A stretch of 64,000 nt of DNA from Bacteroidota bacterium (GCA_013359235.1 JABWCE010000011.1:23843-87842); one strand, 5' to 3'. Counted from the stretch's first letter, positions 26,062 through 35,845 are shown. Numbers and translations: made by a program. Notes: generated by a model from the letters alone, not told the origin.

Positions 26062-28044
26062 ATGGCAAAAATATATAGTATTTTATTCATTCTTTTTTTT
26101 ATAAAGGCAAACGCACAAACGTACATTGGAGAAATAGGAGGTGAAAGACCCATTTATTCCAATGTAGTGTTTGATGGAAACAACAGATTGTACAGTGCTA
26201 ATAGTGGCAAAATAAGTGTTTGCGATACAAATGGACGTTTAGTTCGCATTAAAATATTGGCAATAAATGGAGATTCGGGATTGGCATGGTCGGCACAGCT
26301 TGTAACCCAAAATGGGGTGCTGGTACTGCTCACAACCAAAGTTGTAGCTTTTTTGGATACAAACTTAAATACCATTTCTTGGTCAGCTAATTTCCCAAGC
26401 GGAACTTTTCTTCGTTCAGCAGCCGAAATTGATAAAAGCCATGTGTATATAGCTGCCGATAATACCACTACTTTTTATAAGATTAGGATATCTGACGCTG
26501 CCGAAATACGCTCGTTTAATTTAAAAAAATCAATGTATGTACCCCGCAATTTTCATGTAGATACCAAGAATGGTGATTTGCTACTGCACCTCGGAGTATT
26601 GTGGCGGTTTGACACTTTAGGAAATGATAAAGGGAGTAAAAATATATATCATGGTTTTGCATGGTTTACCAGCGACACTACCTTTATTTCGGGCAATGAT
26701 GTTAAAAATACTATAGATGAAAACTCGGTAACAGGTAGAAAAATAATGAGCTTGAACATAAAGCGTTTTGGCATTGTGAGTAATCTTTACAAACCCAATG
26801 TGGTTTTTAAAACCAAAGGAGGAAATTATTTGGTACTAAACTCTACCCAAAAAACAAGTGCCGGTGGTTACATTTATAAATTTTCATCAACAGGCGAATG
26901 GATTACTACGCTTGGAAGGCCTGTGACAGTAAGTACTAATAGTTGGGACGACAGGATTTTGCCCACACCCGAGCTTTTGAGCCTTGACGAAAAGGGCAAT
27001 CTAAGTGTTTTGTGTGGATTGAATAGCAATGGAAATTTTGGGCCATGTGGGTTAAGCCGGGGAGCTATTTGTTCGTTTAGTCCCACCGGAAATTTGCGAT
27101 ATGCTTTTGATTTATCAGGCAATATTGAGCATTTTGCATATTATAAAAATAAACTATTTGTACAATCTGATGGAAAATTTCAAGAATACGACTCAAATAT
27201 AGTTGCAATCGGTTCGTACATGAATTGTAATAATTGCGGAGAGTTTATCAGAGATGAAGCAGAGAATACCTATTGGACAGGTCATAGAATAAACCCAGGT
27301 ATGGAATTGGAAAATTTTGTACTTTTTAAAAATAATAAATATGGTACTTTCCCGCAAGTTTTTGGCAAAACAGGACGCAACATGGGAGAAGGAGAAATTG
27401 CCTATACAACAAGCTTAGTGAAATTAAAAAATGGAAATTTTGTAGTAGCCGACATCAATCAACACCAGATTTATTTACTTGATAAAGATGCCAACTTTCT
27501 TTCATTTTTGGCAGGGTATGGCTATAATCAGGAAAATGTAAATCTTCCAAATTCGTTGGCTATAGACCAATACGACAATATCTTTTTGAGCGAGGCTGGA
27601 AATAACCGTATAAAAGTGCTGAACAAAGACGGAAAACTGTTGGGAAATTTTGGTTCAAAAGGCTCATTGCCCGGGCAGTTTGATAGTCCGGCAGCCATTG
27701 TCATAGATACTTTACACAATGTGCTTTACATAGCTGACCGAAACAATGCAAGGGTTCAGATTTTTAAACTTAATTACCCTTTAGAAAAAACGTTAAAAAC
27801 CGAATTTGTTTCTCAAAAAAAGGCGATGGTCTATCCTAATCCGGCAAATGATAATGTAACAATTGAAAGCGTTGAAATCATAAAAGAATACACCATTTCC
27901 GACATTTCGGGCAGAGTAGTACTTAGCGGTCAACCAATATCAAACAACGTAAATATAGATATTTCAATGATGGAAAACGGCACATATTTTATAACTGTAA
28001 AAACCTCAAACGGCATTCAAACTCTTAAATTTATTAAATGGTAA
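26062..28044 (+). CDS. Secreted NHL-type beta-propeller protein with T9SS sorting domain
   Basis: A 660-residue protein with an N-terminal signal peptide (MAKIYSILFILFFIKANAQ). Most of it is a series of beta-propeller blades. The last blades (about residues 490-580) are clear NHL repeats, such as LAIDQYDNIFLSEAGNNRIK and VLYIADRNNARVQIFKL. The C-terminal 75 residues are a type A T9SS sorting domain opening with VYPNPANDNVTIES and ending TLKFIKW. It is probably exported by T9SS and attached to or released from the cell surface. NHL propellers usually bind proteins or glycans; the ligand is unknown. The following lipoprotein gene starts on its stop codon. Confidence 0.85.
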   Translation: MAKIYSILFILFFIKANAQTYIGEIGGERPIYSNVVFDGNNRLYSANSGKISVCDTNGRLVRIKILAINGDSGLAWSAQLVTQNGVLVLLTTKVVAFLDTNLNTISWSANFPSGTFLRSAAEIDKSHVYIAADNTTTFYKIRISDAAEIRSFNLKKSMYVPRNFHVDTKNGDLLLHLGVLWRFDTLGNDKGSKNIYHGFAWFTSDTTFISGNDVKNTIDENSVTGRKIMSLNIKRFGIVSNLYKPNVVFKTKGGNYLVLNSTQKTSAGGYIYKFSSTGEWITTLGRPVTVSTNSWDDRILPTPELLSLDEKGNLSVLCGLNSNGNFGPCGLSRGAICSFSPTGNLRYAFDLSGNIEHFAYYKNKLFVQSDGKFQEYDSNIVAIGSYMNCNNCGEFIRDEAENTYWTGHRINPGMELENFVLFKNNKYGTFPQVFGKTGRNMGEGEIAYTTSLVKLKNGNFVVADINQHQIYLLDKDANFLSFLAGYGYNQENVNLPNSLAIDQYDNIFLSEAGNNRIKVLNKDGKLLGNFGSKGSLPGQFDSPAAIVIDTLHNVLYIADRNNARVQIFKLNYPLEKTLKTEFVSQKKAMVYPNPANDNVTIESVEIIKEYTISDISGRVVLSGQPISNNVNIDISMMENGTYFITVKTSNGIQTLKFIKW

Positions 28045-29201
28045 TGAAAATAAATTATAAAATTTTGTTAGCTGCTGTTGTGTTTTCAATAATAGGAAAT
28101 TCATGCAAAGATAAAGATGAGGTGAGCAAGGTGAATGAAACACCTGATTATTTGAACAAAAACTCAGGATGGGAACATGTTTTTAAAGCCGATGTACCTG
28201 ATGATGCCGGGTATATGAAACCGGCAACGTATGCACACGATGCTTCTTCGTTGGCAATAAATAATGAAAATTTAATTTTTCATACACGTTCCGAAAGAAA
28301 TGTTAATGGAGTAATAGTTTTTGACCATTTTCATACCATACCGCTAAATGATTTTAGTAAGGCAGTGTCAGTTTACAGCCGTGGCGATTTAGTTAACCAT
28401 TACATATTTTTTGATAATACTTCGGTAATATACAAGGGAAAAGTTGATTATATTGGAGTAAGCACTTTCGAAATTAGTTTAGAAGGCAGTGATGGTAGCA
28501 AGAGATATAAAAAAACCGCTTCGCCCGGTTCAAAGTTTTTAAGAACATCAACCAATAAATTTTATCACCCTGGCAATGGATATAATTTTTCGGAAATAGC
28601 CGAAGGAGGAGTTGGTGAAACGTATAACAATCCATTGTATCCCGCCATGATTCAAAATGATTATTTCTTTTCACCGGCTACCAATTTGCTGCATACCATT
28701 TATAATTACGAAGGAACACTGCAAGTTTCGGTTGCTTCAATAGAAACTAAAAGCCTTAGCTCGGTAGCATGGTACGATGACTCAAAAAATCTTGCATGGT
28801 CCGACAGTACAGTGCTAAAAGTAGGTGAAAGCAATGATGGAATAACATTTCCTGTATTAATTTACGAACCAATATCCGGCAACATCATCCTATTAAATTT
28901 TAATACCATTACACGAGAATTTCAAAAAATATTTCAAAAAACAGGCCTTAGTCAAGCTGATTTCATAGAAGTTTCGGAAACTAACGAAGTTTATTTATCA
29001 AAAGATTTTACCACCTTAAAAAAATATACAAGTCAAGGTGAAACAAACATTTCGCTTGATGTAATAAACAAAAATTTAAGCAATAGCCACCAATATCACG
29101 TAAACAAACTTTGGCTTAAAAAAGGTAAAATTTATGCCTCTGTTTTGTACTACCCCGCTAAGCCTGAAATACCGCATATCAACCTCATTAGATTAAAATA
29201 A
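28044..29201 (+). CDS. Hypothetical lipoprotein
   Basis: ATG at 28044 overlaps the TAA of the previous gene by one base, so translation is probably coupled; an ATG at 28038 is also in frame. The N-terminal hydrophobic segment ends in SIIGNSC, a lipobox-like site with Cys21, followed by KDKDE. The rest, about 360 residues, is beta-rich with no known motif and may be another propeller. It should sit in the outer membrane. It shares its operon with a secreted propeller protein and another lipoprotein. Confidence 0.7.
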   Translation: MKINYKILLAAVVFSIIGNSCKDKDEVSKVNETPDYLNKNSGWEHVFKADVPDDAGYMKPATYAHDASSLAINNENLIFHTRSERNVNGVIVFDHFHTIPLNDFSKAVSVYSRGDLVNHYIFFDNTSVIYKGKVDYIGVSTFEISLEGSDGSKRYKKTASPGSKFLRTSTNKFYHPGNGYNFSEIAEGGVGETYNNPLYPAMIQNDYFFSPATNLLHTIYNYEGTLQVSVASIETKSLSSVAWYDDSKNLAWSDSTVLKVGESNDGITFPVLIYEPISGNIILLNFNTITREFQKIFQKTGLSQADFIEVSETNEVYLSKDFTTLKKYTSQGETNISLDVINKNLSNSHQYHVNKLWLKKGKIYASVLYYPAKPEIPHINLIRLK

Positions 29202-29203
29202 AA

Positions 29204-29749
29204 TTGATTTTAAAAAATAAATTAATAACGATAAGTTTTATTTCGCTTTTATTTTTTGTGAACTGCAAAGAAAAAGAAAGTGTATCAGACAAAACCATGA
29301 GCGGCAGTTACAGATATTATGGGGGTTATTACAATGTACATCAAGCTGATTGCCGACAAAAGACGTATAATGTACTAAACCCTAACTATGGAAAACCCGG
29401 AGAACCCATAACCATAGACGTTCAAGGTTTTGAGTTAAATTTATGGGCATATCCGGCTGGTGAAAGCGTATTACTTAGCTTTAATATAACCGGAAATTTA
29501 CAGCAGATATACAATACCACTAATACCAAACCCAATGGTTTTAAATTGTATATGTATGAAAAAGGCACAAATTTCAAAAGACATATTTCCGGAAACGGAG
29601 ATTCAGCTTGGATTGAATTGACTTCTGTAAATTATAAAGACGGTATAGTTTCGGGCAAATTCTATACTTTTGATAAATCTTTGATTTCAAACGGTAGCGA
29701 CCATTACGCCATTACAAGTGGCGAATTTAAAAATGTAGAAATAAAGTAA
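29204..29749 (+). CDS. Hypothetical lipoprotein
   Basis: A 181-residue protein with TTG start two bases after the previous stop. The signal sequence ends FFVNC (Cys21), followed by KEKES, typical of a lipidated N-terminus. The mature part is beta-rich, with Tyr and Gly in the first 40 residues (SYRYYGGYYN). I do not recognise the family. It is the third gene of the 26062-29749 cluster and is probably anchored next to the products of the other two. Confidence 0.65.
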   Translation: MILKNKLITISFISLLFFVNCKEKESVSDKTMSGSYRYYGGYYNVHQADCRQKTYNVLNPNYGKPGEPITIDVQGFELNLWAYPAGESVLLSFNITGNLQQIYNTTNTKPNGFKLYMYEKGTNFKRHISGNGDSAWIELTSVNYKDGIVSGKFYTFDKSLISNGSDHYAITSGEFKNVEIK

Positions 29750-29778
29750 CCACTTCAAAAACATAGACTAAATCTAAT

Positions 29779-29805
29779 AAAGTCTTATTAAAATTATAAG
29801 GTTTT
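29779..29805 (+). terminator. Weak hairpin terminator
   Basis: AAGTCTTAT and ATAAGGTTT pair over nine positions with two G-T pairs and a seven-base loop. The T run is short and partly inside the stem. It would end the 26062-29749 unit before the oxidase cluster. Confidence 0.35.
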
Positions 29806-29938
29806 TAGGGTAATAAATTTTAATTTTCAGCAATTGAAGAATGCCTAAAAAATTTGTTTAAAAAAAGTTAAACATTTGCTTAACATTGTTGTTTAATATG
29901 AAAATCTATTTAACAAATTATTAGATAAAATATATTTT

Positions 29939-31696
29939 ATGAAATTTTTTACAAAAGGAAAAGCGATTATTAAATTAACACTGTTTCTTCTTTTATTTTC
30001 ATGGTTGAACTCTGCATTTTCTACTGAATTAAAAGAAAGTATTACCGGCAAACCTGTAGATGATGCCACAATTACCGCAGGAAAACAATTGTTTGAAAGT
30101 AAATGTATGAGTTGTCATTCATTGAACAATAAACTTGTGGGACCGGCACTAAAAGATGTACAAAAAAGAAGAAGTTATGATTGGTTATTAAATTGGATTA
30201 AAGACAATGAATCATTAAGAAAAAGCGGGGATAAAGATGCAATAGCAATATTTGAAGAGTACAACAAATTGCCTATGCAGTCATTTAAAGACCTTAAAGA
30301 TGACGAGATAGCATCAATTATTATGTTCATAGAAAATGCCGGTGTAACTAATGCTGCTGCTACACCTGGCAAAACTACCGAAAGTACAGAACCTGTAAAA
30401 GTTGATAAAAGCACATCAAACAAAATAAATTGGTTGATTTTTATTTTAGTTATAGTATTGCTGGCTATAATTATTTTACTGATTAACATTACGGACCGTG
30501 TTAATGAATTGGGAGGAAAAGAAATAGTTAGATGGGATAGAATTAATGCCTTTTTGCTCATAGCCATTTTAATTCTTGGAATGGGTGCTGCATTTTGGGA
30601 GTTTTTTGTTCATGGAAAATTAATAATGTCTGAACCCGCAAGTGAATATGGGCGTAAAACAGACAGAATGTTTTATATAACTTTATTATTGACAGGTATA
30701 GTATTTGTAATTACCGAAATTTTATTGTTTTGGTTTGCTTTTAAGTACAGAAAAAGGAAAGGAACCAAAGCATATTATTATCCTCATAACAACAAACTCG
30801 AAGTAATATGGACATTGATACCGGCAGTAGTACTTACATCACTGGTAATTAGCGGACTTGTGACATGGAGAAAAATAACCAATAATCCCGAAAGAGATAA
30901 ATTTAATATTGAAATATTTGGTTATCAATTTGGATGGACAGCCCGCTATCCGGGAAACGATGGAAAACTTGGAAATTCAAACTGGAACCTTATTTCTAAT
31001 GATAACCTACTGGGAGTAGCAATAAAGAGTAAAGCTACACAACTTATACCTGAACTTGAAAATGAAGTTACAGATTTGGAAAAAGAACTTAATGCGTTAC
31101 CAAATAAACTTGAAGAGCTGAAGGCTGAAATGGGTGGATTGACAGGCGAAGATTTAAAATTAAAACAATCTAAAATTGATGAAATTGAATGTGGAGTAGC
31201 AGCATCAGAACTTAGCAAAAAAATTAAAAATCGTAAAATTCAAATTCAAAGAATAAAAAAATCATTGACTAACAAAAATGCCGACGAATTTTATAATACT
31301 GCAGCTAATGACGATATTATTGTAAACAATGAAATTCATTTACCGGTAAACAAAACCATAACTTTAAAATTCAGAGGAAGAGATGTTATACATTCAGCAT
31401 ATATGTATTATTTCAGAACTCAGATAAATGTTGTTCCGGGTTTGCCAACAGAAATAGTTTTTAAGCCAATTGTTACCACAAATGAACAACGTAAAAAACT
31501 CAATAAGCCAGATTTTGATTACTATCTAATTTGTGCCAAAATATGCGGTACTGGTCATTTTAATATGAAACTTAAAATTGTAGTAGATACTGAAGAAGAC
31601 TATAATAAATGGATAAAATCACAACCAGCATCATTTGCAGATATTATTCAAAACTCAAATAACAAAAACATAAATTCACTTACATTTACAAATTAA
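29939..31696 (+). CDS. coxB: Cytochrome c oxidase subunit II with N-terminal cytochrome c domain
   Basis: Subunit II accepts electrons through its CuA centre and passes them to subunit I. Residues 1-28 are a signal peptide. Residues about 40-130 are a class I cytochrome c domain with haem site C56-M-S-C59-H60 and a probable axial Met in LPMQSF. Four membrane segments follow (about residues 160-310), as in Bacteroidota CoxB. The CuA domain has DVIHSAYMYYF, giving the first His ligand, and CAKICGTGHFNM, giving the two Cys, second His and Met ligands. A charged coiled coil of about 90 residues is inserted into this domain after FGWTARYPG. Typical caa3 oxidases carry cytochrome c at the C-terminus instead. 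The 585-residue length reflects both additions. Confidence 0.88.
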   Translation: MKFFTKGKAIIKLTLFLLLFSWLNSAFSTELKESITGKPVDDATITAGKQLFESKCMSCHSLNNKLVGPALKDVQKRRSYDWLLNWIKDNESLRKSGDKDAIAIFEEYNKLPMQSFKDLKDDEIASIIMFIENAGVTNAAATPGKTTESTEPVKVDKSTSNKINWLIFILVIVLLAIIILLINITDRVNELGGKEIVRWDRINAFLLIAILILGMGAAFWEFFVHGKLIMSEPASEYGRKTDRMFYITLLLTGIVFVITEILLFWFAFKYRKRKGTKAYYYPHNNKLEVIWTLIPAVVLTSLVISGLVTWRKITNNPERDKFNIEIFGYQFGWTARYPGNDGKLGNSNWNLISNDNLLGVAIKSKATQLIPELENEVTDLEKELNALPNKLEELKAEMGGLTGEDLKLKQSKIDEIECGVAASELSKKIKNRKIQIQRIKKSLTNKNADEFYNTAANDDIIVNNEIHLPVNKTITLKFRGRDVIHSAYMYYFRTQINVVPGLPTEIVFKPIVTTNEQRKKLNKPDFDYYLICAKICGTGHFNMKLKIVVDTEEDYNKWIKSQPASFADIIQNSNNKNINSLTFTN

Positions 31697-31701
31697 GAAA
31701 A

Positions 31702-33600
31702 ATGATTAGTACAGCCGAAAATCTAAATCATTCTGATGCCGAACATACACATACGCATCACAAAGAGAATTTTATAACCAAATACATATTCTCGCAAGAT
31801 CACAAAATGATATCAAAACAGTTTTTGATTACAGGTATTGTAATGGGCTGTCTTGGTATGATAATGTCAGTTTTATTCAGGTTACAGCTTGCTTGGCCTG
31901 ATACTGCATTTCCTATCCTCGAAACTCTACTTGGCAGCAAATGGGCACCCGGAGGTAAACTTGACCCCGCCTTTTATATGGGATTGGTTACAATACATGG
32001 AACAATAATGGTATTTTTTGTACTTACTGCAGGACTTAGCGGTACTTTCAGCAACCTTTTAATTCCTTTACAATGTGGTGCAAGAGATATGGCATCGCCA
32101 TTTGTAAATATGCTTTCGTATTGGTTTTTCTTTTTGTCATCAATTACATTGATGGCGAGTTTTTACATTGAATCAGGACCTGCTACTGTAGGTTGGACAA
32201 TTTATCCGCCACTTAGTGCCTTGCCAAAAGCAATGCCCGGAGCCGGACTCGGAATGACTTTGTGGCTTGTGGCAATGGTATTTTTTATTGTATCAGCTTT
32301 GTTGGGTGGAATTAATTATATTTCTACCATATTGAATATGCGTACAAAAGGTATGGCAATGAATAGATTGCCGCTTACTATTTGGGCATTTTTGTTTACA
32401 GCAGTATTAGGTTTACTTACATTTCCTGTATTATTGGGAGGTGCATTATTATTAATTTTTGACAGAAGTTTTGGAACAAGTTTTTACTTGAGCGATATTT
32501 TCCTCAATGGCGAAGGAGCTTTGGCAAACAGCGGTGGTAGCCCTATACTTTTCCAGCATTTATTCTGGTTTTTGGGACACCCCGAAGTTTATATCATTAT
32601 TTTGCCTGCACTTGGTATTACATCAGAAATAATAGCAGTAAACTCAAGAAAACCAATTTTTGGTTATCCTGCAATGGTAATTTCTATAACTGCAATTGCA
32701 TTTTTATCTTTCATAGTTTGGGGACATCACATGTTTATTACAGGCATGAATCCATTGCTGGGCCTGGTATTTATGATTTTTACATTAATAATTGCAGTGC
32801 CTTCGGCAGTAAAATCATTCAATTATTTAGCAACTCTTTGGCGAGGGAATATACATTTCACCCCGCAAATGCTTTTTGCTATTGGGCTTGTTTCATTTTT
32901 TATAAGTGGTGGACTTACCGGTTTGTTTTTAGGCAATGCTGCTATTGATATCCAATTGCACGATACATATTTTGTTGTAGCTCATTTCCATATAGTAATG
33001 GGTTGTGCAGCTATTTTTGGTATGATGGCAGGCATTTATCACTGGTTCCCCAGATTATATGGACGAACCATGAACAAAACACTTGGTTACATTCATTTTT
33101 GGCTGACATTTATATCGGCATATCTTGTTTTTTTCCCTATGCATTTTATTGGTCTTGCAGGTGTGCCTCGTAGATATTATCAGTTTTCTGTTTTACCCGA
33201 ATTCGGCATTTGGAACGATGTAAACGAACTTATAACAGTAGCTGCAATAATTGGTGCTGCTGCACAAATTTTCTTTTTATACAATTTCTTTTCAAGCATT
33301 TTCAAAGGTAAAAAATCCGAACAAAATCCATGGAAGTCAAATACACTTGAATGGACTGCTCCTGTTGAAAGAATACACGGAAACTGGCACGGTGAAATAC
33401 CCGAAGTACATCGTTGGGCTTACGATTACAGCAAACCAGGCTTTGATGAAGATTTTGTTCCACAAACAGTTCCTATGAAAGACAATGAAGAAGAAATGGC
33501 TTATAAACATGTAACTTCTGTAAAAAACAATGATGAAAACAATTACGCAATGAATTTTTCTTCGTTGGTTTTAAATTGGCTCGGATTAAAAAAATCTTAA
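31702..33600 (+). CDS. coxA: Cytochrome c oxidase subunit I
   Basis: Catalytic subunit of a haem-copper oxidase, with 12 or more membrane helices in 632 residues. The low-spin haem His is in TIHGTIMVFFVLTAG. The active-site HPEVYI carries the cross-linked His and Tyr, typical of type A oxidases. WGHHMFITGM holds the CuB histidines. The HDTYFVVAHFHIVMG segment carries the two haem ligands in helix X. The N-terminal 30 residues are His-rich and cytoplasmic. It starts six bases after coxB. Confidence 0.96.
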   Translation: MISTAENLNHSDAEHTHTHHKENFITKYIFSQDHKMISKQFLITGIVMGCLGMIMSVLFRLQLAWPDTAFPILETLLGSKWAPGGKLDPAFYMGLVTIHGTIMVFFVLTAGLSGTFSNLLIPLQCGARDMASPFVNMLSYWFFFLSSITLMASFYIESGPATVGWTIYPPLSALPKAMPGAGLGMTLWLVAMVFFIVSALLGGINYISTILNMRTKGMAMNRLPLTIWAFLFTAVLGLLTFPVLLGGALLLIFDRSFGTSFYLSDIFLNGEGALANSGGSPILFQHLFWFLGHPEVYIIILPALGITSEIIAVNSRKPIFGYPAMVISITAIAFLSFIVWGHHMFITGMNPLLGLVFMIFTLIIAVPSAVKSFNYLATLWRGNIHFTPQMLFAIGLVSFFISGGLTGLFLGNAAIDIQLHDTYFVVAHFHIVMGCAAIFGMMAGIYHWFPRLYGRTMNKTLGYIHFWLTFISAYLVFFPMHFIGLAGVPRRYYQFSVLPEFGIWNDVNELITVAAIIGAAAQIFFLYNFFSSIFKGKKSEQNPWKSNTLEWTAPVERIHGNWHGEIPEVHRWAYDYSKPGFDEDFVPQTVPMKDNEEEMAYKHVTSVKNNDENNYAMNFSSLVLNWLGLKKS

Positions 33601-33601
33601 A

Positions 33602-34495
33602 ATGTTAAAATCTATAGCATTAAATAAAACTTCTGGTTTTGCAACCAAGCTAAAAGATTACTTGCTACTTGTAAAACTAAGGCTTACTATCTCTGTAGTA
33701 GTATCAGCAGTTCTCGGATATTTAATTGCTATTGGTTCAGGTTTTGAAATTAATGCAATAATTGCACTATCAATAGGCGGTTTGCTTGTAGTTGGCTCGG
33801 CAAATGGGATTAATCAAATAATTGAAAAAGATTTTGACAGCAAAATGATAAGGACCAATAACCGCCCTTTGGCCACAAACAGAATGACTGTATTCGAAGC
33901 AGCATTGTTTTGCATAATTACAGGGGTTGCAGGAGTTTATATTCTCGGAACTTTTTTAAACCAACTTAGTGCAATTCTTGGTTTTATTTCACTCATATCT
34001 TATGGATTTTTTTACACCCCTTTAAAAAGATTTTCATCAATAGCAGTTTATATTGGTGCAATTCCGGGAGCCATCCCTCCTATGTTGGGTTGGGTTGCAG
34101 CAACAGGTAAATTAGAAATTGGAGCAGCAATATTGTTTGCTATTCAGTTTTTATGGCAATTCCCACATTTTTGGGCTATTGCATGGTTACTTGACGAAGA
34201 CTACAAAAGAGCAGGCTATAATTTATTACCATCAAAAAGTGGAAAATCAAAATTATCAGCATTTATTGTTTTTATCTTTACACTTGCACTAATACCCCTC
34301 TCGGCATTGCCATATTTTATAGGTATTGCGGGGATAGGTTCATTAATACCTATTTTGATATTAGGAATTTTAATTTCATTTTTTGCATTTAAACTTTATA
34401 AAACTTTAGAAAAAAATGATGCAAAAAAACTTATGTTTTTTTCTATTTTATATAATACGGCAGTACTTTTAATTTTATTCATTGACAAGTTATGA
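33602..34495 (+). CDS. ctaB: Protohaem IX farnesyltransferase (haem O synthase)
   Basis: UbiA-family inner-membrane prenyltransferase that adds a farnesyl group to haem B, giving haem O for the oxidase. The prenyl-diphosphate site is NGINQIIEKDFDSKMIRTNN, with RPLATNRM next, and a second Asp-containing loop (LLDEDYKRAGYNLLP) follows. About eight membrane helices fit in 297 residues. It starts two bases after coxA. A ctaA gene for haem A is not in the window. Confidence 0.95.
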   Translation: MLKSIALNKTSGFATKLKDYLLLVKLRLTISVVVSAVLGYLIAIGSGFEINAIIALSIGGLLVVGSANGINQIIEKDFDSKMIRTNNRPLATNRMTVFEAALFCIITGVAGVYILGTFLNQLSAILGFISLISYGFFYTPLKRFSSIAVYIGAIPGAIPPMLGWVAATGKLEIGAAILFAIQFLWQFPHFWAIAWLLDEDYKRAGYNLLPSKSGKSKLSAFIVFIFTLALIPLSALPYFIGIAGIGSLIPILILGILISFFAFKLYKTLEKNDAKKLMFFSILYNTAVLLILFIDKL

Positions 34496-35076
34496 AAAAT
34501 ATTACTATAAACTCTAACGATACTACTAAGGTAAATCCAAAAAAATTTGTTTTATGGCTTATTATTATAGCCATTATTATGTTTTTTGCAGGTTTAACAA
34601 GTGCTTATCTGGTAAGAAAAGGCGAGGGTAACTGGCTCAACTTTAAACTACCACTTGAATTTATTTTGAGTACAGGAGTTATTATTTTAAGCAGTATAAG
34701 CCTTTTGTTTGCAAAAAAAGCTTCGGTAAATGACAAATTAAGTTCTATAAAAATAGGGCTTTTTATAACTTTAATTTTAGGATTATTATTTTGCTACCTT
34801 CAATATTTAGGTTGGGTAAACATGAATTCGCAAAATTTATATTTTTCTTACGAAGAAAACAGTGATAAAATATCAGCAACTTTTATTTATGCTTTAAGCG
34901 GCTTGCATGTATTACACGTACTTGCAGGTATAATTTTTATTATTGCAATATTTATTAAATCAATTTTTAATAAAATAAACTCACATAATCTGTTGCCTAT
35001 TGAGCTTTGCAGCATTTATTGGCATTTTATAGGCATAGTTTGGATTTATCTTTTTATATTTTTTAATATTTCATAA
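34492..35076 (+). CDS. Cytochrome c oxidase subunit III-like protein
   Basis: Membrane protein of 194 residues with five predicted helices, belonging to the short COX3 family. GLHVLHVLAGIIFIIAIFI and the end YWHFIGIVWIYLFIFFN match the C-terminal COX3 core. It overlaps ctaB by four bases (ATGA). A longer subunit III gene follows directly. Bacteroidota clusters often have this tandem pair; the separate role of the short copy is not clear. Confidence 0.88.
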   Translation: MKNITINSNDTTKVNPKKFVLWLIIIAIIMFFAGLTSAYLVRKGEGNWLNFKLPLEFILSTGVIILSSISLLFAKKASVNDKLSSIKIGLFITLILGLLFCYLQYLGWVNMNSQNLYFSYEENSDKISATFIYALSGLHVLHVLAGIIFIIAIFIKSIFNKINSHNLLPIELCSIYWHFIGIVWIYLFIFFNIS

Positions 35077-35086
35077 AAAAAACGAC

Positions 35087-35845
35087 ATGACTTCAAATAC
35101 TTCAGCAGTAAATTCAAAAACTTGGGCAGGCGGAAGATCGCCTTTCAAAATCAGTTATGGAAAACTAATGATGTGGATTTTTCTCTTATCAGATGTTTTT
35201 ACATTTTCATCATTGCTAATCGGATATGGAACGGTGCGTTTCAGCTACACCTCAGCACCCGAATTACCAGAAACCCAAAAAGTATCTCCAATGTCACACG
35301 TTGGACACGATTTTGTTGAAAAAATGCAAAACACAGGTATTTTTTCAGAAGACCACTGGCCTTCGGCTGATTTGGTTTTCAATCATTTTCCTTTCCTGCA
35401 TGGCGTTCACCTGCCATTGATGTTTGTGAGTTTGATGACATTTATTCTTATTTTCAGTTCGGTAACAATGGTTCTTGCTGTTGAAGCAGGTCAAAGAAAA
35501 GACCAAAGCAATGTAGCAAAATATATGCTTTACACCATTGTTGGAGGTATTGCATTTCTTAGCTGCCAGGCATGGGAATGGACACAATTTATTGGAGAGG
35601 GAAGTTCGCTTTTTTCAAATCCATTTGGTCCGTCACAATTTGCTGCATTATTTTTTATAGTTACCGGGTTCCATGGTTTTCACGTTTTGAGTGGGGTAGT
35701 CATTAATATTATAGTTTACTTCAATACATTAAAAGGCACTTACGAAAAACGCGGTCATTACGAAATGATTGAAAAAGTTGGTCTTTACTGGCATTTTGTT
35801 GACCTTGTATGGGTATTTGTATTTACATTCTTCTATCTAATTTAA
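35087..35845 (+). CDS. coxC: Cytochrome c oxidase subunit III
   Basis: Membrane subunit III, which stabilises subunit I and the proton uptake path. The 252 residues carry five to six helices with a long periplasmic loop (residues about 48-110). TGFHGFHVLSGVVINIIVY and YWHFVDLVWVFVFTFFYL are the COX3 signatures. The N-terminal 25 residues are soluble. It follows the short COX3 gene by 10 bases and precedes subunit IV. Confidence 0.92.
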   Translation: MTSNTSAVNSKTWAGGRSPFKISYGKLMMWIFLLSDVFTFSSLLIGYGTVRFSYTSAPELPETQKVSPMSHVGHDFVEKMQNTGIFSEDHWPSADLVFNHFPFLHGVHLPLMFVSLMTFILIFSSVTMVLAVEAGQRKDQSNVAKYMLYTIVGGIAFLSCQAWEWTQFIGEGSSLFSNPFGPSQFAALFFIVTGFHGFHVLSGVVINIIVYFNTLKGTYEKRGHYEMIEKVGLYWHFVDLVWVFVFTFFYLI

